NCBI GenBank assembly: GCA_003447595.1
Contig: DLYT01000138.1
Coordinates: 1-22,820 of the forward strand
Direction of reading: 5' to 3'
DNA: 22,820 nt
Source of the DNA: Porphyromonadaceae bacterium
GTDB taxonomy: Bacteria > Bacteroidota > Bacteroidia > Bacteroidales > CAMTPD01
Every line of letters begins with the position of its first letter. The stretch's first letter is position 1. Both the position numbers and the translations under genes were made by a program. The notes beneath the pieces are model-generated. The model made no database searches, was not told the DNA's origin, and saw nothing but the letters and a program-made list of their open reading frames with translations. Positions 7,061-15,748 of the stretch are shown in pieces.

Positions 7061-8315
7061 ATCGGATGGTTTGTATTGGTAGTTCCAGTGGGCCTTCTGC
7101 TGTGGAGCGGGTTAGGCCTTTGGTGAGTTTTGGACCCGGGATGAGCGGGCTGTAGTTGAGTACATGATGGATGCGTTTGTACTGATCAGAAGTGAACTCC
7201 GAAAAGTAGCTGTATGAATAGTCCATAATGTTGGTTGATGTGAACGAGCTGCCGCTGCAATTGGTGCGTTTGGCTAGTTCGGGCAAGGATTGCATAATGC
7301 TGTTGATTGGCATCAAGCTACGCACATAGTCTTCGTAAGCTAATCGATTGTAGCTTGGTGTGTCTTTGCAGTAGTCGGTGTCGTCACAGTTGTTGTCTGA
7401 TTCTGAAAAGACATGTAGCAGACCTAGGTAGTGTCCCAATTCGTGTGTGAGTGTGACAACTACATCTCCTTCGTCGTATTTTGATTCGGTAGAGCGAGCG
7501 TTGATGTATTTGCTATTGATGGATACGCAGTATGGGAATTTGAGGTTGCTCAACGATAGTGTTGTATAGGTGGTTTCGTTGAGTCCCGATAGGCTATTGC
7601 CTCCTCTTACGGTGAATGGGAGGTGTGAGATTCCTAGGGTTTGGTTGTCGGTGAATTGATACATCATTACGTTGATGTATTTGTTTGGATCCCACAGCAA
7701 ATGTGTGTATTTGCTGGTGTTGTCGTTCATGAATCTTTCGGGATCCATTGGGATTTGATCAAACGGAATGTATTCGACTCCCGGAGTGGATAGTGTTTTT
7801 CCGTTTTTGTCTGTTGTTGCCAATACATATTGGAATTGCACGCTTGAGGCGCCTGAGCTTTTTCTTACCAGTGCATTTACTTGTTCTAGTATCTGGGCCA
7901 AGCGTTCGGAGCTTACGTATTGTGTAGGATCGTTTTGATACTTATATAATACGTGGAAGATGATTGGTAACGAGTAGTTCTCGGGACCGTTTTGTGTGAT
8001 TGATACGGTTTCTTGTTCTCCGTCTGAGGTGAATATGATTTGTGCCGTGCGTGTAGATTCGCTGTTGTTGGCATCGATGGTGAGAACTACATCCGAATTG
8101 GTGGTTCCTTCCATTTTGTCGAGCTTGCACCATGTGGCATTGAGTGTGGCTTGCCATCTGCTCGAACTGTTGATGTGGAGCGTGGTGACGCTTTCATTTG
8201 CGTTTGCTTGAATCTCGGAAGGCGATACATCGAGGTAGGAGCTGTTGTCGCTTTTACTACATGAGAATAAGAATAGGCAAAGTAGTAATGTGGATAGTTG
8301 TAGCGTAAATTTCAT
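7059..8315 (-). CDS. BACON-domain lipoprotein with M43-type (pappalysin-like) zinc metallopeptidase domain
   Basis: A 418-residue secreted or surface lipoprotein. The signal ends in the lipobox LFSC (Cys19). A BACON beta-sandwich (about 27-110; SSSRWQATLNATWCKLDK, then VSITQNG) commonly tethers or spaces domains on Bacteroidota surface proteins. The peptidase domain (about 115-400) carries the metzincin zinc motif HELGHYLGLLH at 291-301 (His291, Glu292, His295, His301) and the Met-turn NIMDY with Met364. The cysteines in NNCDDTDYCKDTP are typical of the M43B cytophagalysin/pappalysin group. It probably cuts extracellular proteins. All catalytic residues are intact. It lies downstream of a small DUF4377 lipoprotein and of the SusCD pair, all on the same strand, which suggests a peptide-feeding role. 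The tail after residue 400 is short and no sorting domain is seen. Confidence 0.88.
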   Translation of the reverse strand: MKFTLQLSTLLLCLFLFSCSKSDNSSYLDVSPSEIQANANESVTTLHINSSSRWQATLNATWCKLDKMEGTTNSDVVLTIDANNSESTRTAQIIFTSDGEQETVSITQNGPENYSLPIIFHVLYKYQNDPTQYVSSERLAQILEQVNALVRKSSGASSVQFQYVLATTDKNGKTLSTPGVEYIPFDQIPMDPERFMNDNTSKYTHLLWDPNKYINVMMYQFTDNQTLGISHLPFTVRGGNSLSGLNETTYTTLSLSNLKFPYCVSINSKYINARSTESKYDEGDVVVTLTHELGHYLGLLHVFSESDNNCDDTDYCKDTPSYNRLAYEDYVRSLMPINSIMQSLPELAKRTNCSGSSFTSTNIMDYSYSYFSEFTSDQYKRIHHVLNYSPLIPGPKLTKGLTRSTAEGPLELPIQTIR

Positions 8316-8360
8316 GTTGTGTTGGTTTTGTGGTTGTTGCTACTTGTTGTTGTGTTGATG

Positions 8361-8407
8361 AAGTAAGAGAAAATAACAGTGTATTTTGTATGTATTTTCT
8401 CTTACTT
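8361..8407. terminator. Perfect 15-bp inverted repeat between two lipoprotein genes
   Basis: AAGTAAGAGAAAATA (8361-8375) is an exact inverted copy of TATTTTCTCTTACTT (8393-8407), with a 17-base loop. It lies just past the stop of the DUF4377 gene and about 45 bases before the metallopeptidase start. It may be a terminator or attenuator for the upstream gene, although no T-run follows on the - strand, or it may be a protein-binding site. Confidence 0.5.
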
Positions 8408-8415
8408 TGTTTGGT

Positions 8416-8766
8416 TTATTTCTGTACGGCTTCTTTCGAAATTACTTTTTCAAGTGTGTATTCGATGGATGATCCGTCTGCCGGTACTTGTTTTTTGTCT
8501 AGCTCTTTTACTTTTACTTTGATTTTATAAATGTAACCGGGCTCGTAGTCAAATCCTTTGATGTTGGCATACATGGTTTCCCACTCGGCGTCTGCTTTGT
8601 CTAGGTTTTTTACTTGTAGGCATTTCATAGGTGCTACACCCATACAGTCAATTTTCTCACTGTTGATCAGTAATGTTTGTGTGTTTTTTGATGTGGAACA
8701 CGAAGAGGCTGCGATACCCAGAAATAATGCTATAGCTGGTAAGGCGCGTTTGAGAATTAGATGCAT
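8416..8766 (-). CDS. DUF4377-domain lipoprotein
   Basis: A 116-residue predicted lipoprotein with the signal ending in SSC (Cys23, lipobox region AASSC). The mature part matches the DUF4377 pattern: a conserved Cys pair (DCMG and KCLQV), a Trp in EWETMYANIKGF, then FDYEPGYIYKIKV, PADGSSIEYTLEKV and the ending VISKEAVQK. This domain is often found alone or next to META/HslJ-like domains in envelope proteins of Bacteroidota and Proteobacteria, and its biochemical role is unknown. The gene lies about 100 bases upstream of the metallopeptidase on the same strand with a perfect inverted repeat between them. No clear promoter could be identified in the AT-rich stretch before its start. Confidence 0.8.
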   Translation of the reverse strand: MHLILKRALPAIALFLGIAASSCSTSKNTQTLLINSEKIDCMGVAPMKCLQVKNLDKADAEWETMYANIKGFDYEPGYIYKIKVKVKELDKKQVPADGSSIEYTLEKVISKEAVQK

Positions 8767-8863
8767 ATTATTCTAATTACAGGTTTTTACTAATTAAACA
8801 TTGCATAAAAATAAAGAGTTCATTTTTAATAAATAAAGTTTTAATATTAATTACATATAATAC

Positions 8864-8894
8864 AAGAGGCTGCCTTGTGAGAAGACAGCCTCTT
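8864..8894. terminator. Hairpin downstream of the SusCD pair
   Basis: AAGAGGCTG (8864-8872) pairs exactly with CAGCCTCTT (8886-8894) around a 13-base loop. It lies 67 bases beyond the stop of the SusD-like gene on the - strand and before the DUF4377 gene. No strong T-run follows on the - strand, so termination may be partial. It probably ends the SusCD transcript. Confidence 0.6.
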
Positions 8895-8960
8895 TACTGA
8901 AAACGCCTATTGATGTAATGTGTTGGTAATAAGAAGTGTTGAGTTATAGACGTGTTTTTT

Positions 8961-10682
8961 TTACCAACCTTTATTTTGTTGCAAATAATTGACTCCGTTT
9001 TCGTCTATTCCCATGCTTAGTATCTGGTTTTCGGGAATAGGGAAGTACATCTTGTCGGATGTAAGTCCGGATGAACTTGCGGAGTTGAACTTCACAATCT
9101 TCGTTTTTTCGTAGTTTACGTACTCGTTGATTTCTTTGTATAGGTAATCGAAACCGCGTCGTGCCAGGTCGAAGTAACGGTGTCCTTCCATCGAAAATTC
9201 GAGTTTGCGCTCGAAGAAGATGACGTCGAGTGCTGCTTCTTTATCGCTAAAGGCATCTATGGTGTAGAGTCCGATTTGATAATTGGCTGCGGGTTGATTG
9301 CCGTTTTTTACAAAGCCTGCCGGATTGGCTGCTCGCTGACGTACTTGGTTGACGTAGTTCATGGCCTCGGTCATGCTACCTCCGGTTTGTACCAGGCATT
9401 CGGCACAACTGAGCAATACGTCGGCATAACGGATTACAACAAAGTTGAGTGCACTGCCCGGTGCCCAACCATTGGGTACGCCCTTGAAGCCTCCGTCTTG
9501 TTCTTCTTTGCTGAATACGTGTTTCTTCGGAAGGTTAGGTCCGCCATTATAATAGTCGCGTACCCAGTCGTTTTTAGGTACTCCCCAGTCGATGTAGGGT
9601 ACGTTGAAGCGTCCTAATGCGATATCGATGCGTGGGTCAACGGCGATGCTGAGGTCTGAACTTCCGCTTGAGTTGTCTTTGCCTACGTTGCATACCGATG
9701 CGCCGTTGCGATAACTGCGATCGAGTAGGGGGAGTCCTTTGGAGTTTACTTTGTAGGAGTTCATCAACTCGTAGGAGGGTTGATAAAAGCCACAGCATCC
9801 GCCGGGTCCGGAGTTGTGCGGATAGGCAATGGAGATTCCGGAGTTTGCATTTTGGTTGTCATCTACCGAAAACTGAATGGCAAAGATGGATTCGGGTCCG
9901 TTTTCGGTAGCGATGCGGAAGTTGTCGCCATACTTGGCTTCGAGGGCTACGCGTTGTCCGTCTGCGGTAACACCGTTGTCGATCACGTCTTTGAGTAGTG
10001 GCAATGCTTCGGCGTATTTTCCTTGTTGCATGTATACTTTTGCAAGCATGGCTTTGGCTCCGAAGTTGTTGGCTCGTCCTCGTTGTCCGGGTGTGGCTTT
10101 GAGGTTTTCGGCTGCAAATTGCAGGTCTTTCTCGATCATCGGATAGATGTCTTGATCGTTGCGTACCTTAGGATCGTTTTCCGTAATGGTTTCATCTACC
10201 CAAGGTATCATGCGGAAGATGCGGATGCCGTCGAAGTAGAAGTAGCCGCGAAGGAAACGAAGTTCGGCTTCTTTTTGCAATGCAAACTCGGGTGTGAGCG
10301 TGGTTTTCTTCATCACTTTGAGTGCATTGTTGGCACGGTTTACCCCTTTGTATACCCAGTTCCATTTTTGATTGAGGTAGTCGTTGTTGGCTAGCAATTG
10401 ATAGGTCTCGAAGAAGTTGACCGGTGGTTGGTCGCCCGAGTCGGATCCTTTGTTGGCATCGCCGCCGTAAATGCTGCCAAATACCCAGTTCATCGGACTG
10501 GCTCCCCAGTCGTCTTCGGTAAGGTTGGCATAAGTAGATGTTACCAATAGCTCGATACCCGCAGGGGTTTGCAAAGCATTCTCGTCTATCGAGCCTTGTG
10601 GGCGTTTGTCGAGAAAGCTGTCGCCGCATGAACACAGAAGACAAGCTGTAAGTGCTGCATATATGTATGATTTATGTTTCAT
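8961..10682 (-). CDS. SusD/RagB-family outer-membrane lipoprotein
   Basis: A 573-residue nutrient-binding lipoprotein that caps the SusC barrel at the outer face of the outer membrane. The signal ends in lipobox LCSC (Cys19), followed by GDSFLD, an acidic start that fits surface export of Bacteroidota lipoproteins. The N-terminal half has the TPR-like helical scaffold (ANNALKVMKKTT; EAELRFLRGYFYFDGIRIFR; GAKAMLAKVYMQQGKYAEAL). The C-terminal half has the family signature FFERKLEFSMEGHRYFDLAR and PIPENQI. The length is typical. It begins 20 bases after the stop of the SusC-like gene, so the two form an operon. Ligand residues cannot be assigned; the neighbourhood suggests peptides rather than glycans. 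Confidence 0.95.
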   Translation of the reverse strand: MKHKSYIYAALTACLLCSCGDSFLDKRPQGSIDENALQTPAGIELLVTSTYANLTEDDWGASPMNWVFGSIYGGDANKGSDSGDQPPVNFFETYQLLANNDYLNQKWNWVYKGVNRANNALKVMKKTTLTPEFALQKEAELRFLRGYFYFDGIRIFRMIPWVDETITENDPKVRNDQDIYPMIEKDLQFAAENLKATPGQRGRANNFGAKAMLAKVYMQQGKYAEALPLLKDVIDNGVTADGQRVALEAKYGDNFRIATENGPESIFAIQFSVDDNQNANSGISIAYPHNSGPGGCCGFYQPSYELMNSYKVNSKGLPLLDRSYRNGASVCNVGKDNSSGSSDLSIAVDPRIDIALGRFNVPYIDWGVPKNDWVRDYYNGGPNLPKKHVFSKEEQDGGFKGVPNGWAPGSALNFVVIRYADVLLSCAECLVQTGGSMTEAMNYVNQVRQRAANPAGFVKNGNQPAANYQIGLYTIDAFSDKEAALDVIFFERKLEFSMEGHRYFDLARRGFDYLYKEINEYVNYEKTKIVKFNSASSSGLTSDKMYFPIPENQILSMGIDENGVNYLQQNKGW

Positions 10683-10702
10683 AATGTATGGATGTTGATC
10701 GA

Positions 10703-13700
10703 TTAGAAATTAAAGTTAACTCCGAATAAGAACTTGCGACTGTTGGGCCATCCGCCAAAGTCTACTCCTTTGGTAAGGTCACCTCCTCCTCCGAGATCAC
10801 GGTTGGTGATTTCAGGATCGAGACCACTGTATTTGGTAACCGTGAATAGGTTGGATGCTTGTACGTATACGCGCAAACGCTTAATGGTTAGCTTGTTTAC
10901 GAGTTTTGCCGGAAGGGTATACCCTAGTGTGATGTCTTTGAGTTTGAGGAAGGATCCGTTTTCTACGAAGTAGGAGTGTGGATCGTTGTTACTGATGTTG
11001 TCTTGAAAGTCAAGTATCGGTAAGGTCGCATCTGTTTTGCCGGGTTCCCATGAGTCGGATACCATGCGGGTGCTTCGGTTGCCTTTGAACGACCAGAAGT
11101 CGGTCCAGTATTTGGTCATGTTGAAGATGTCGTTGCCGATGGATGCATACCAGAAGAGGGTAAGGTCGAAGCCTTTGTATTGTCCCGACATGTTGAGTCC
11201 CATTACGACATCGGGGTGCGGATTGCCGATGATGGTTTTGTCGTCACCGTTGATCTTTCCGTCGCCGTTGGTATCGGCATATTTGTACTTGCCAATCCAT
11301 TTTTTCGGATTCTTGGCTACTTCTTCTCGTGAACTTTCGCCGATAGGCAGGGCCGAACTGGCTAGGTCTTGTTCGTTTTCGTAGAATCCTTCGATCTTAT
11401 ATCCGTAAAACATTCCGATAGGCATGCCTTTGGTGGTAAGGTTTACTGAGGATATGCGGTCCATGGATCCGAAAAAACGTGCGTTTGGATTGTCGGATAT
11501 TTTTAGGACTTTGTTTTTGTAATGGGTGAGATTGGCCGATACGCTGTATTCGAAATCTCCAACTTTGTTGTTGTGACCGATGGTGAGATCGATACCGGTA
11601 TTTTTCATATCACCCAGATTGATGTAGGGTCTGCCTGCATCGCCCGCTAGTCCCGAATAGTTGGCCGCAACGAGCATGTCGGATGTTTTCTTGTGGTACC
11701 ATTCGATGTTGAAATCGAGTTTGCCGTTGAGGAGTGTTGCATCTGCTCCGATATTAAGCATGGTGGTTTTCTCCCATTTGGTGTCGAGGTTTCCAAAGCG
11801 ATCGAGCTTGAAGCCTGTGAGCGCGGTGGTTTGTGATCCGTCGAAGTCGTAGTTGGTATACCCCGGACTGGTGCCGTATTCGTATGCCCAGTTGTATGGC
11901 CGAGGAATCTCTGCATTACCGGTGGTGCCGAGTCCGGCTCTGATTTTGAGGTCGTCGAGCCAACTGCGGGTGTTGTTCATAAAGGCTTCTTCGGAGATGC
12001 GCCATCCGGCAGAGATGGATGGGAATACACCATAACGGTTGCTGGGTGAGAAGCGGGATACACCGTCGCGACGAACGATTCCGGTGAGCAGGTATTTGTT
12101 CATGTAGTTGTAGTCTACACGAGCAAACATACCAAAGAGTGCAAATTCTCCATTGTACGAACTGTTGTTCTCAAGGTTTGCTTTTTCACCGTTGGCTAGC
12201 GTCCAGGTGTTGTCGTCGTCTTCGAATAGGTAGTTGTAGCGCCGTGCACTCATGCTGCGGCCCAGACCGTCGCGTATGGCTTCGGTTCCGAGTAGTACGT
12301 TGAGATTGTGCTTGTCTTTGAATGAATGGGTGTAGGTAACGGTGTTGGTCCATACCCATCGGAAGTTAAATCCGGCTCCTTCTTCGAAGTTGTTGCGGTT
12401 CATGGATTCCGAGAATTCGGGATCTTTCTTTTCCATGCGATACGAGTATCGATTCGTATAGTCGACACCAAAGTTACTTCTGTATTTTATGTCTTTCCAG
12501 AAGTCAATCTCTCCCCATACGTTTCCGAATACACGACCGTTTGACCAGTAGTTTTGACTGTTTCTTTTTGCGATGGCTACGGGATTTTTACCGTTGCCCG
12601 AGCCTGCTGCTTTGGTGCCGGCAAAATTACCCATGATGTCGTATACGGGTACCCAAGGTACCATACGAAATGTCCATGAGTAGATGTTGGCTTCTCCGGT
12701 ACTGGCATCGAGTCCGTTGTCTTTTGCCCACGAAAGGGTGAGGTTTTCGCCAAAGCGAAGCCATTTGCGTACGTTGAACGAGGTATTTGCACGAGCGCTG
12801 TAGCGTCTGTAGTAGGAGTCGATTACGGTACCTTTTTGATCAAAGTAGTTTACACTCATGGTATATGATCCTTTGTCGCTACCTCCCGAAATACTGAATT
12901 GGTGATTTTGAATCGGTGCGGTGCGATCTACTTCGTTCCACCAATCGGTATCGCCTAGTGCGGTGATGCGTCTGTTTGCGGGATCGTATGTGGTAAGGTC
13001 TACATCACTGGCTTTTGCTCCCGTAGGGATGATGTAATCGGGGAAAACCGGAGATGCGCCATTTCCAAATTGTTCGTGATATGGATTTTGCCCTTGCACC
13101 CCGCGAATGTCAAAGGCGTTTTTTTGTGCGGCCCATTCCAGGTTGACACGGTCTCGGGTGTTGAGGAGCTCATATTTTTTTGAAGTTTTCTGAAATCCTA
13201 CATATCCGTCGTAAGTAAACTCGGGAGTGGTACTTCCTCCTGCTTTGGTTAGTCCTTTTTTTGTAGTGATGAGGATTACGCCATTGGAGGCTTGTGCTCC
13301 GTAGATTGCAGCGGCCGAGGCATCTTTAAGAACCTGGATGGTTTCGATGTCGTTGGGATTGATCGAGTTCATGTTTTGGTTGCGAGTGGAGACTCCGTCG
13401 ATCACGTAAAGTGGTCCGTTGTCATTGATGGTGCCGATACCACGAATCCGTACCATGGTTGGAGAACCGGGCGATCCCGACTGTCCGATGTATACACCGG
13501 AGGCTTTTCCTTGTAGCTGCTGTGCGGCCGATGATGCAGGTGTTGCCAGTAAGTCTTCCGATTTTACGACGGCAACTGATCCGGTAATGTCTTTTTTTGC
13601 TTGAGTTCCATACCCTACTACCACTACTTCATCCAATGCTTTGGTATCTTCTTTCAGTACTACTTTCAGTATTTTGTCGCCTTTGAGAGTAAGTTCTTGT

Positions 13701-13999
13701 GGAATGTATCCGATATACGTAAAGACGAGGGTGGATCCTTTGGGTGCGTCGATTGAGAAGTTACCGTCGATGTCGGTAATGGTTCCGTTTGTTGTAGAGC
13801 CTTTTTCAACTACGTTTACTCCGGTGAGCGGTGTACCGGTTTCGTCTACAACTGCTCCTGTAATCCCTTTTTTCTGCATCAGATGGTGCGGATTTGGATT
13901 TAAGGCCAATAAGGATGGCGTGTAGCCAATGACTGTAAACACACATAGAGCGGCGCAAAAACCGCCCGATATTAATTTCGAGTGTTTTTTCATAGACAT
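10703..13999 (-). CDS. SusC/RagA-family TonB-dependent outer-membrane transporter
   Basis: A 1098-residue TonB-dependent receptor that, with its SusD-like partner, imports large nutrients across the outer membrane. The order is: signal region (about 1-33), CarboxypepD_reg-like domain (about 46-117; ITGAVVDETGTPLTGVNVVE and IDGNFSID), TonB box region LDEVVVVGYG at 122-131, plug domain with GTINDNGPLYVIDGVS and VLKDASAAAIYGAQASNGVI, then the 22-strand barrel ending in aromatic RKFLFGVNFNF. There is no N-terminal STN domain, so signalling through an anti-sigma/sigma pair is unlikely. An alternative start two residues in (13993) is equally plausible. A divergent POT transporter starts 292 bases away. 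RagAB, a well-studied relative, imports oligopeptides. All conserved parts are intact. Confidence 0.95.
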   Translation of the reverse strand: MSMKKHSKLISGGFCAALCVFTVIGYTPSLLALNPNPHHLMQKKGITGAVVDETGTPLTGVNVVEKGSTTNGTITDIDGNFSIDAPKGSTLVFTYIGYIPQELTLKGDKILKVVLKEDTKALDEVVVVGYGTQAKKDITGSVAVVKSEDLLATPASSAAQQLQGKASGVYIGQSGSPGSPTMVRIRGIGTINDNGPLYVIDGVSTRNQNMNSINPNDIETIQVLKDASAAAIYGAQASNGVILITTKKGLTKAGGSTTPEFTYDGYVGFQKTSKKYELLNTRDRVNLEWAAQKNAFDIRGVQGQNPYHEQFGNGASPVFPDYIIPTGAKASDVDLTTYDPANRRITALGDTDWWNEVDRTAPIQNHQFSISGGSDKGSYTMSVNYFDQKGTVIDSYYRRYSARANTSFNVRKWLRFGENLTLSWAKDNGLDASTGEANIYSWTFRMVPWVPVYDIMGNFAGTKAAGSGNGKNPVAIAKRNSQNYWSNGRVFGNVWGEIDFWKDIKYRSNFGVDYTNRYSYRMEKKDPEFSESMNRNNFEEGAGFNFRWVWTNTVTYTHSFKDKHNLNVLLGTEAIRDGLGRSMSARRYNYLFEDDDNTWTLANGEKANLENNSSYNGEFALFGMFARVDYNYMNKYLLTGIVRRDGVSRFSPSNRYGVFPSISAGWRISEEAFMNNTRSWLDDLKIRAGLGTTGNAEIPRPYNWAYEYGTSPGYTNYDFDGSQTTALTGFKLDRFGNLDTKWEKTTMLNIGADATLLNGKLDFNIEWYHKKTSDMLVAANYSGLAGDAGRPYINLGDMKNTGIDLTIGHNNKVGDFEYSVSANLTHYKNKVLKISDNPNARFFGSMDRISSVNLTTKGMPIGMFYGYKIEGFYENEQDLASSALPIGESSREEVAKNPKKWIGKYKYADTNGDGKINGDDKTIIGNPHPDVVMGLNMSGQYKGFDLTLFWYASIGNDIFNMTKYWTDFWSFKGNRSTRMVSDSWEPGKTDATLPILDFQDNISNNDPHSYFVENGSFLKLKDITLGYTLPAKLVNKLTIKRLRVYVQASNLFTVTKYSGLDPEITNRDLGGGGDLTKGVDFGGWPNSRKFLFGVNFNF

Positions 14000-14145
14000 A
14001 AGACTTTTAATTGATATTATATAGTATATAGTAAGGTTGTTTTGTCTTTTCGTGCGTCAAAATAGCAGTTGTGCTTTCTTTCTGCACGATTACTCTGGTT
14101 TGTTCTTTAATTCTGTTTTGTAATCTTGCTAAATTGTGATATTTG

Positions 14146-14175
14146 TTGTGTATTAGACTTCTTTTGTTATATTTG
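14146..14175 (+). promoter_or_regulatory. Candidate promoter of the POT transporter
   Basis: TTG at 14146-14148, 19 bases, then TATATTTG at 14168-14175 match the Bacteroidota -33/-7 pattern closely. Transcription would start near 14182, leaving a leader of about 110 bases before the ATG at 14292. The 292-base gap to the susC-like gene also holds the latter's upstream region on the - strand, where I found no consensus match. Confidence 0.5.
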
Positions 14176-14291
14176 TAAAAGTAAGTATCATTACATCTAT
14201 AACAGTGTGTTTTGTTTGATTGTTTTATGTAATGTTATCAAATTAAATCAAACTAGTAAATAAATCTAAAATAACTAACTAAGCTTTTTTG

Positions 14292-15665
14292 ATGGAAAAC
14301 AAAGGAAAAACAAAATTCTCAAGAGCGTTTTGGGTTGCAAACTCGGTTGAGTTGCTAGAGCGCATGGCGTATTATGGTGTTTTTATTGTATTGACAATTT
14401 ATTTGTCGAGCGTAATGGGCTTTTCCGATATCGAATCGGGACTTATCTCGGGTGTGTTCTCGGGAATTCTTTATTTCTTGCCAACTTTTAGTGGTGCCAT
14501 TGCTGATAAAATCGGATTTAGACAGTCGATGTTGTTGGCTTTCGGATTGCTTACATTAGGATATACAGGTCTAGGTGTATTGCCTACGATGCTTGAAAAT
14601 GCCGGATTGGTACAGTATGATCTGACGACTCATTTTTCAGGCTTGAGAGAGAGTTCGGCTCGATGGGCGATTGTTCCCGTTTTGGCTTTGATCATGGTGG
14701 GTGGTTCGTTTATCAAATCGGTAATTACCGGTACGGTAGCTAAAGAAACAACTCCGGATACACGTGCAAAGGGTTTTTCTTTGTTTTATATGATGGTAAA
14801 CATCGGTGCCTTTTCGGGCAAACTGATTGTGGAGCCTTTGCGTAAAGGAATGGGTAGTGAAGGTCTTGTAGTGCTGAATTACTTTTCGGCTGTAATGACA
14901 TTGATCGCTTTCCTTGCCGTTTACTTCCTATATAAATCTACTCACCACGAAGGTCAAGGTAAAACATTTAAGGAAATTGGAGATGCTTTGATCAAGGTTT
15001 TGACAAATGGTCGATTGATTACGATAACGTTGATCATTAGTGGTTTCTGGATTGTATATTATCAGTTGTATGCAACCATGCCAAAGTATGTGTTGCGTAT
15101 GGCGGGCGAGTCGGCAACTCCTGCTTGGTATGCCAATGTAAATCCGCTTATTGTGGTGCTGTTGGTAAACTCGATCACGCACTTGATGCGTAACAAAAGT
15201 GCGGTAACGTCGATGACGATCGGTATGTTGATTATGCCTGTGTCGGCGCTTGTGATGGCTTCGGGTAATCTTTTTGGTGAGGCTGAAATGTTTGGTATGC
15301 ATCCTGTTGCGGTAATGATGGTGTGTGGTATTGCGTTGCAAGCATTGGCTGAAACGTTTATTTCTCCACGTTTTTTGGAATACTTCTCGTTGCAGGCTCC
15401 GAAGGGTGACGAGGGTATGTATTTAGGTTTTAGTCACCTACACTCGTTTATCTCTTCAATCTTAGGTTTCGGTTTGTCGGGGTTTTTATTGAGTAAGTAT
15501 TGTCCGGATCCTTCATTGTTTGCTTCGGTTGCCGAATGGAAAGCGGCTAGTGTGCATGCGCACTATATCTGGTATTATTTTGCTGTGATTGCTTTGGTAG
15601 CTGCTTTTGCATTGTTCGTTTTTGGTATAGTAACGCGCAAAATGGATGCAAAGAAATCGATATAA
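14292..15665 (+). CDS. POT/PTR2-type proton-coupled oligopeptide transporter (MFS)
   Basis: A 457-residue inner-membrane carrier with about 12 or more hydrophobic segments. The first helix carries ELLERMAYYG, matching the ExxERFxYYG motif of proton-coupled oligopeptide transporters, and a later FYMMVNIGAFSG (about residues 163-174) matches the second POT signature. A further AETFISPRFLEYFSLQAPKG resembles the late POT GExxxSP...AP pattern. Family members take up di- and tripeptides using the proton gradient. The MFS loop motif GAIADKIGFRQS follows helix 2. I start it at the ATG at 14292; a TTG just before would add one residue. It runs divergently from the SusC-like gene and precedes a hairpin terminator. 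It is somewhat divergent from classical POTs, so a related substrate is possible. Confidence 0.8.
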   Translation: MENKGKTKFSRAFWVANSVELLERMAYYGVFIVLTIYLSSVMGFSDIESGLISGVFSGILYFLPTFSGAIADKIGFRQSMLLAFGLLTLGYTGLGVLPTMLENAGLVQYDLTTHFSGLRESSARWAIVPVLALIMVGGSFIKSVITGTVAKETTPDTRAKGFSLFYMMVNIGAFSGKLIVEPLRKGMGSEGLVVLNYFSAVMTLIAFLAVYFLYKSTHHEGQGKTFKEIGDALIKVLTNGRLITITLIISGFWIVYYQLYATMPKYVLRMAGESATPAWYANVNPLIVVLLVNSITHLMRNKSAVTSMTIGMLIMPVSALVMASGNLFGEAEMFGMHPVAVMMVCGIALQALAETFISPRFLEYFSLQAPKGDEGMYLGFSHLHSFISSILGFGLSGFLLSKYCPDPSLFASVAEWKAASVHAHYIWYYFAVIALVAAFALFVFGIVTRKMDAKKSI

Positions 15666-15696
15666 TGTGTTTTTTTGATGAATATGAATAAATTTA

Positions 15697-15731
15697 AGAG
15701 CGGGATTGAGTACCTTCAGTCCCGCTTTTAT
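15697..15731 (+). terminator. Intrinsic terminator after the POT transporter
   Basis: AGCGGGA (15699-15705) pairs with TCCCGCT (15720-15726), extended inward by TTGA/TTCA pairs, and is followed by a T-rich tail (TTTTATTTT). It ends the POT transcript, so the next symporter gene probably needs its own promoter or partial read-through. Confidence 0.8.
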
Positions 15732-15748
15732 TTTAGAATAACGTTATT

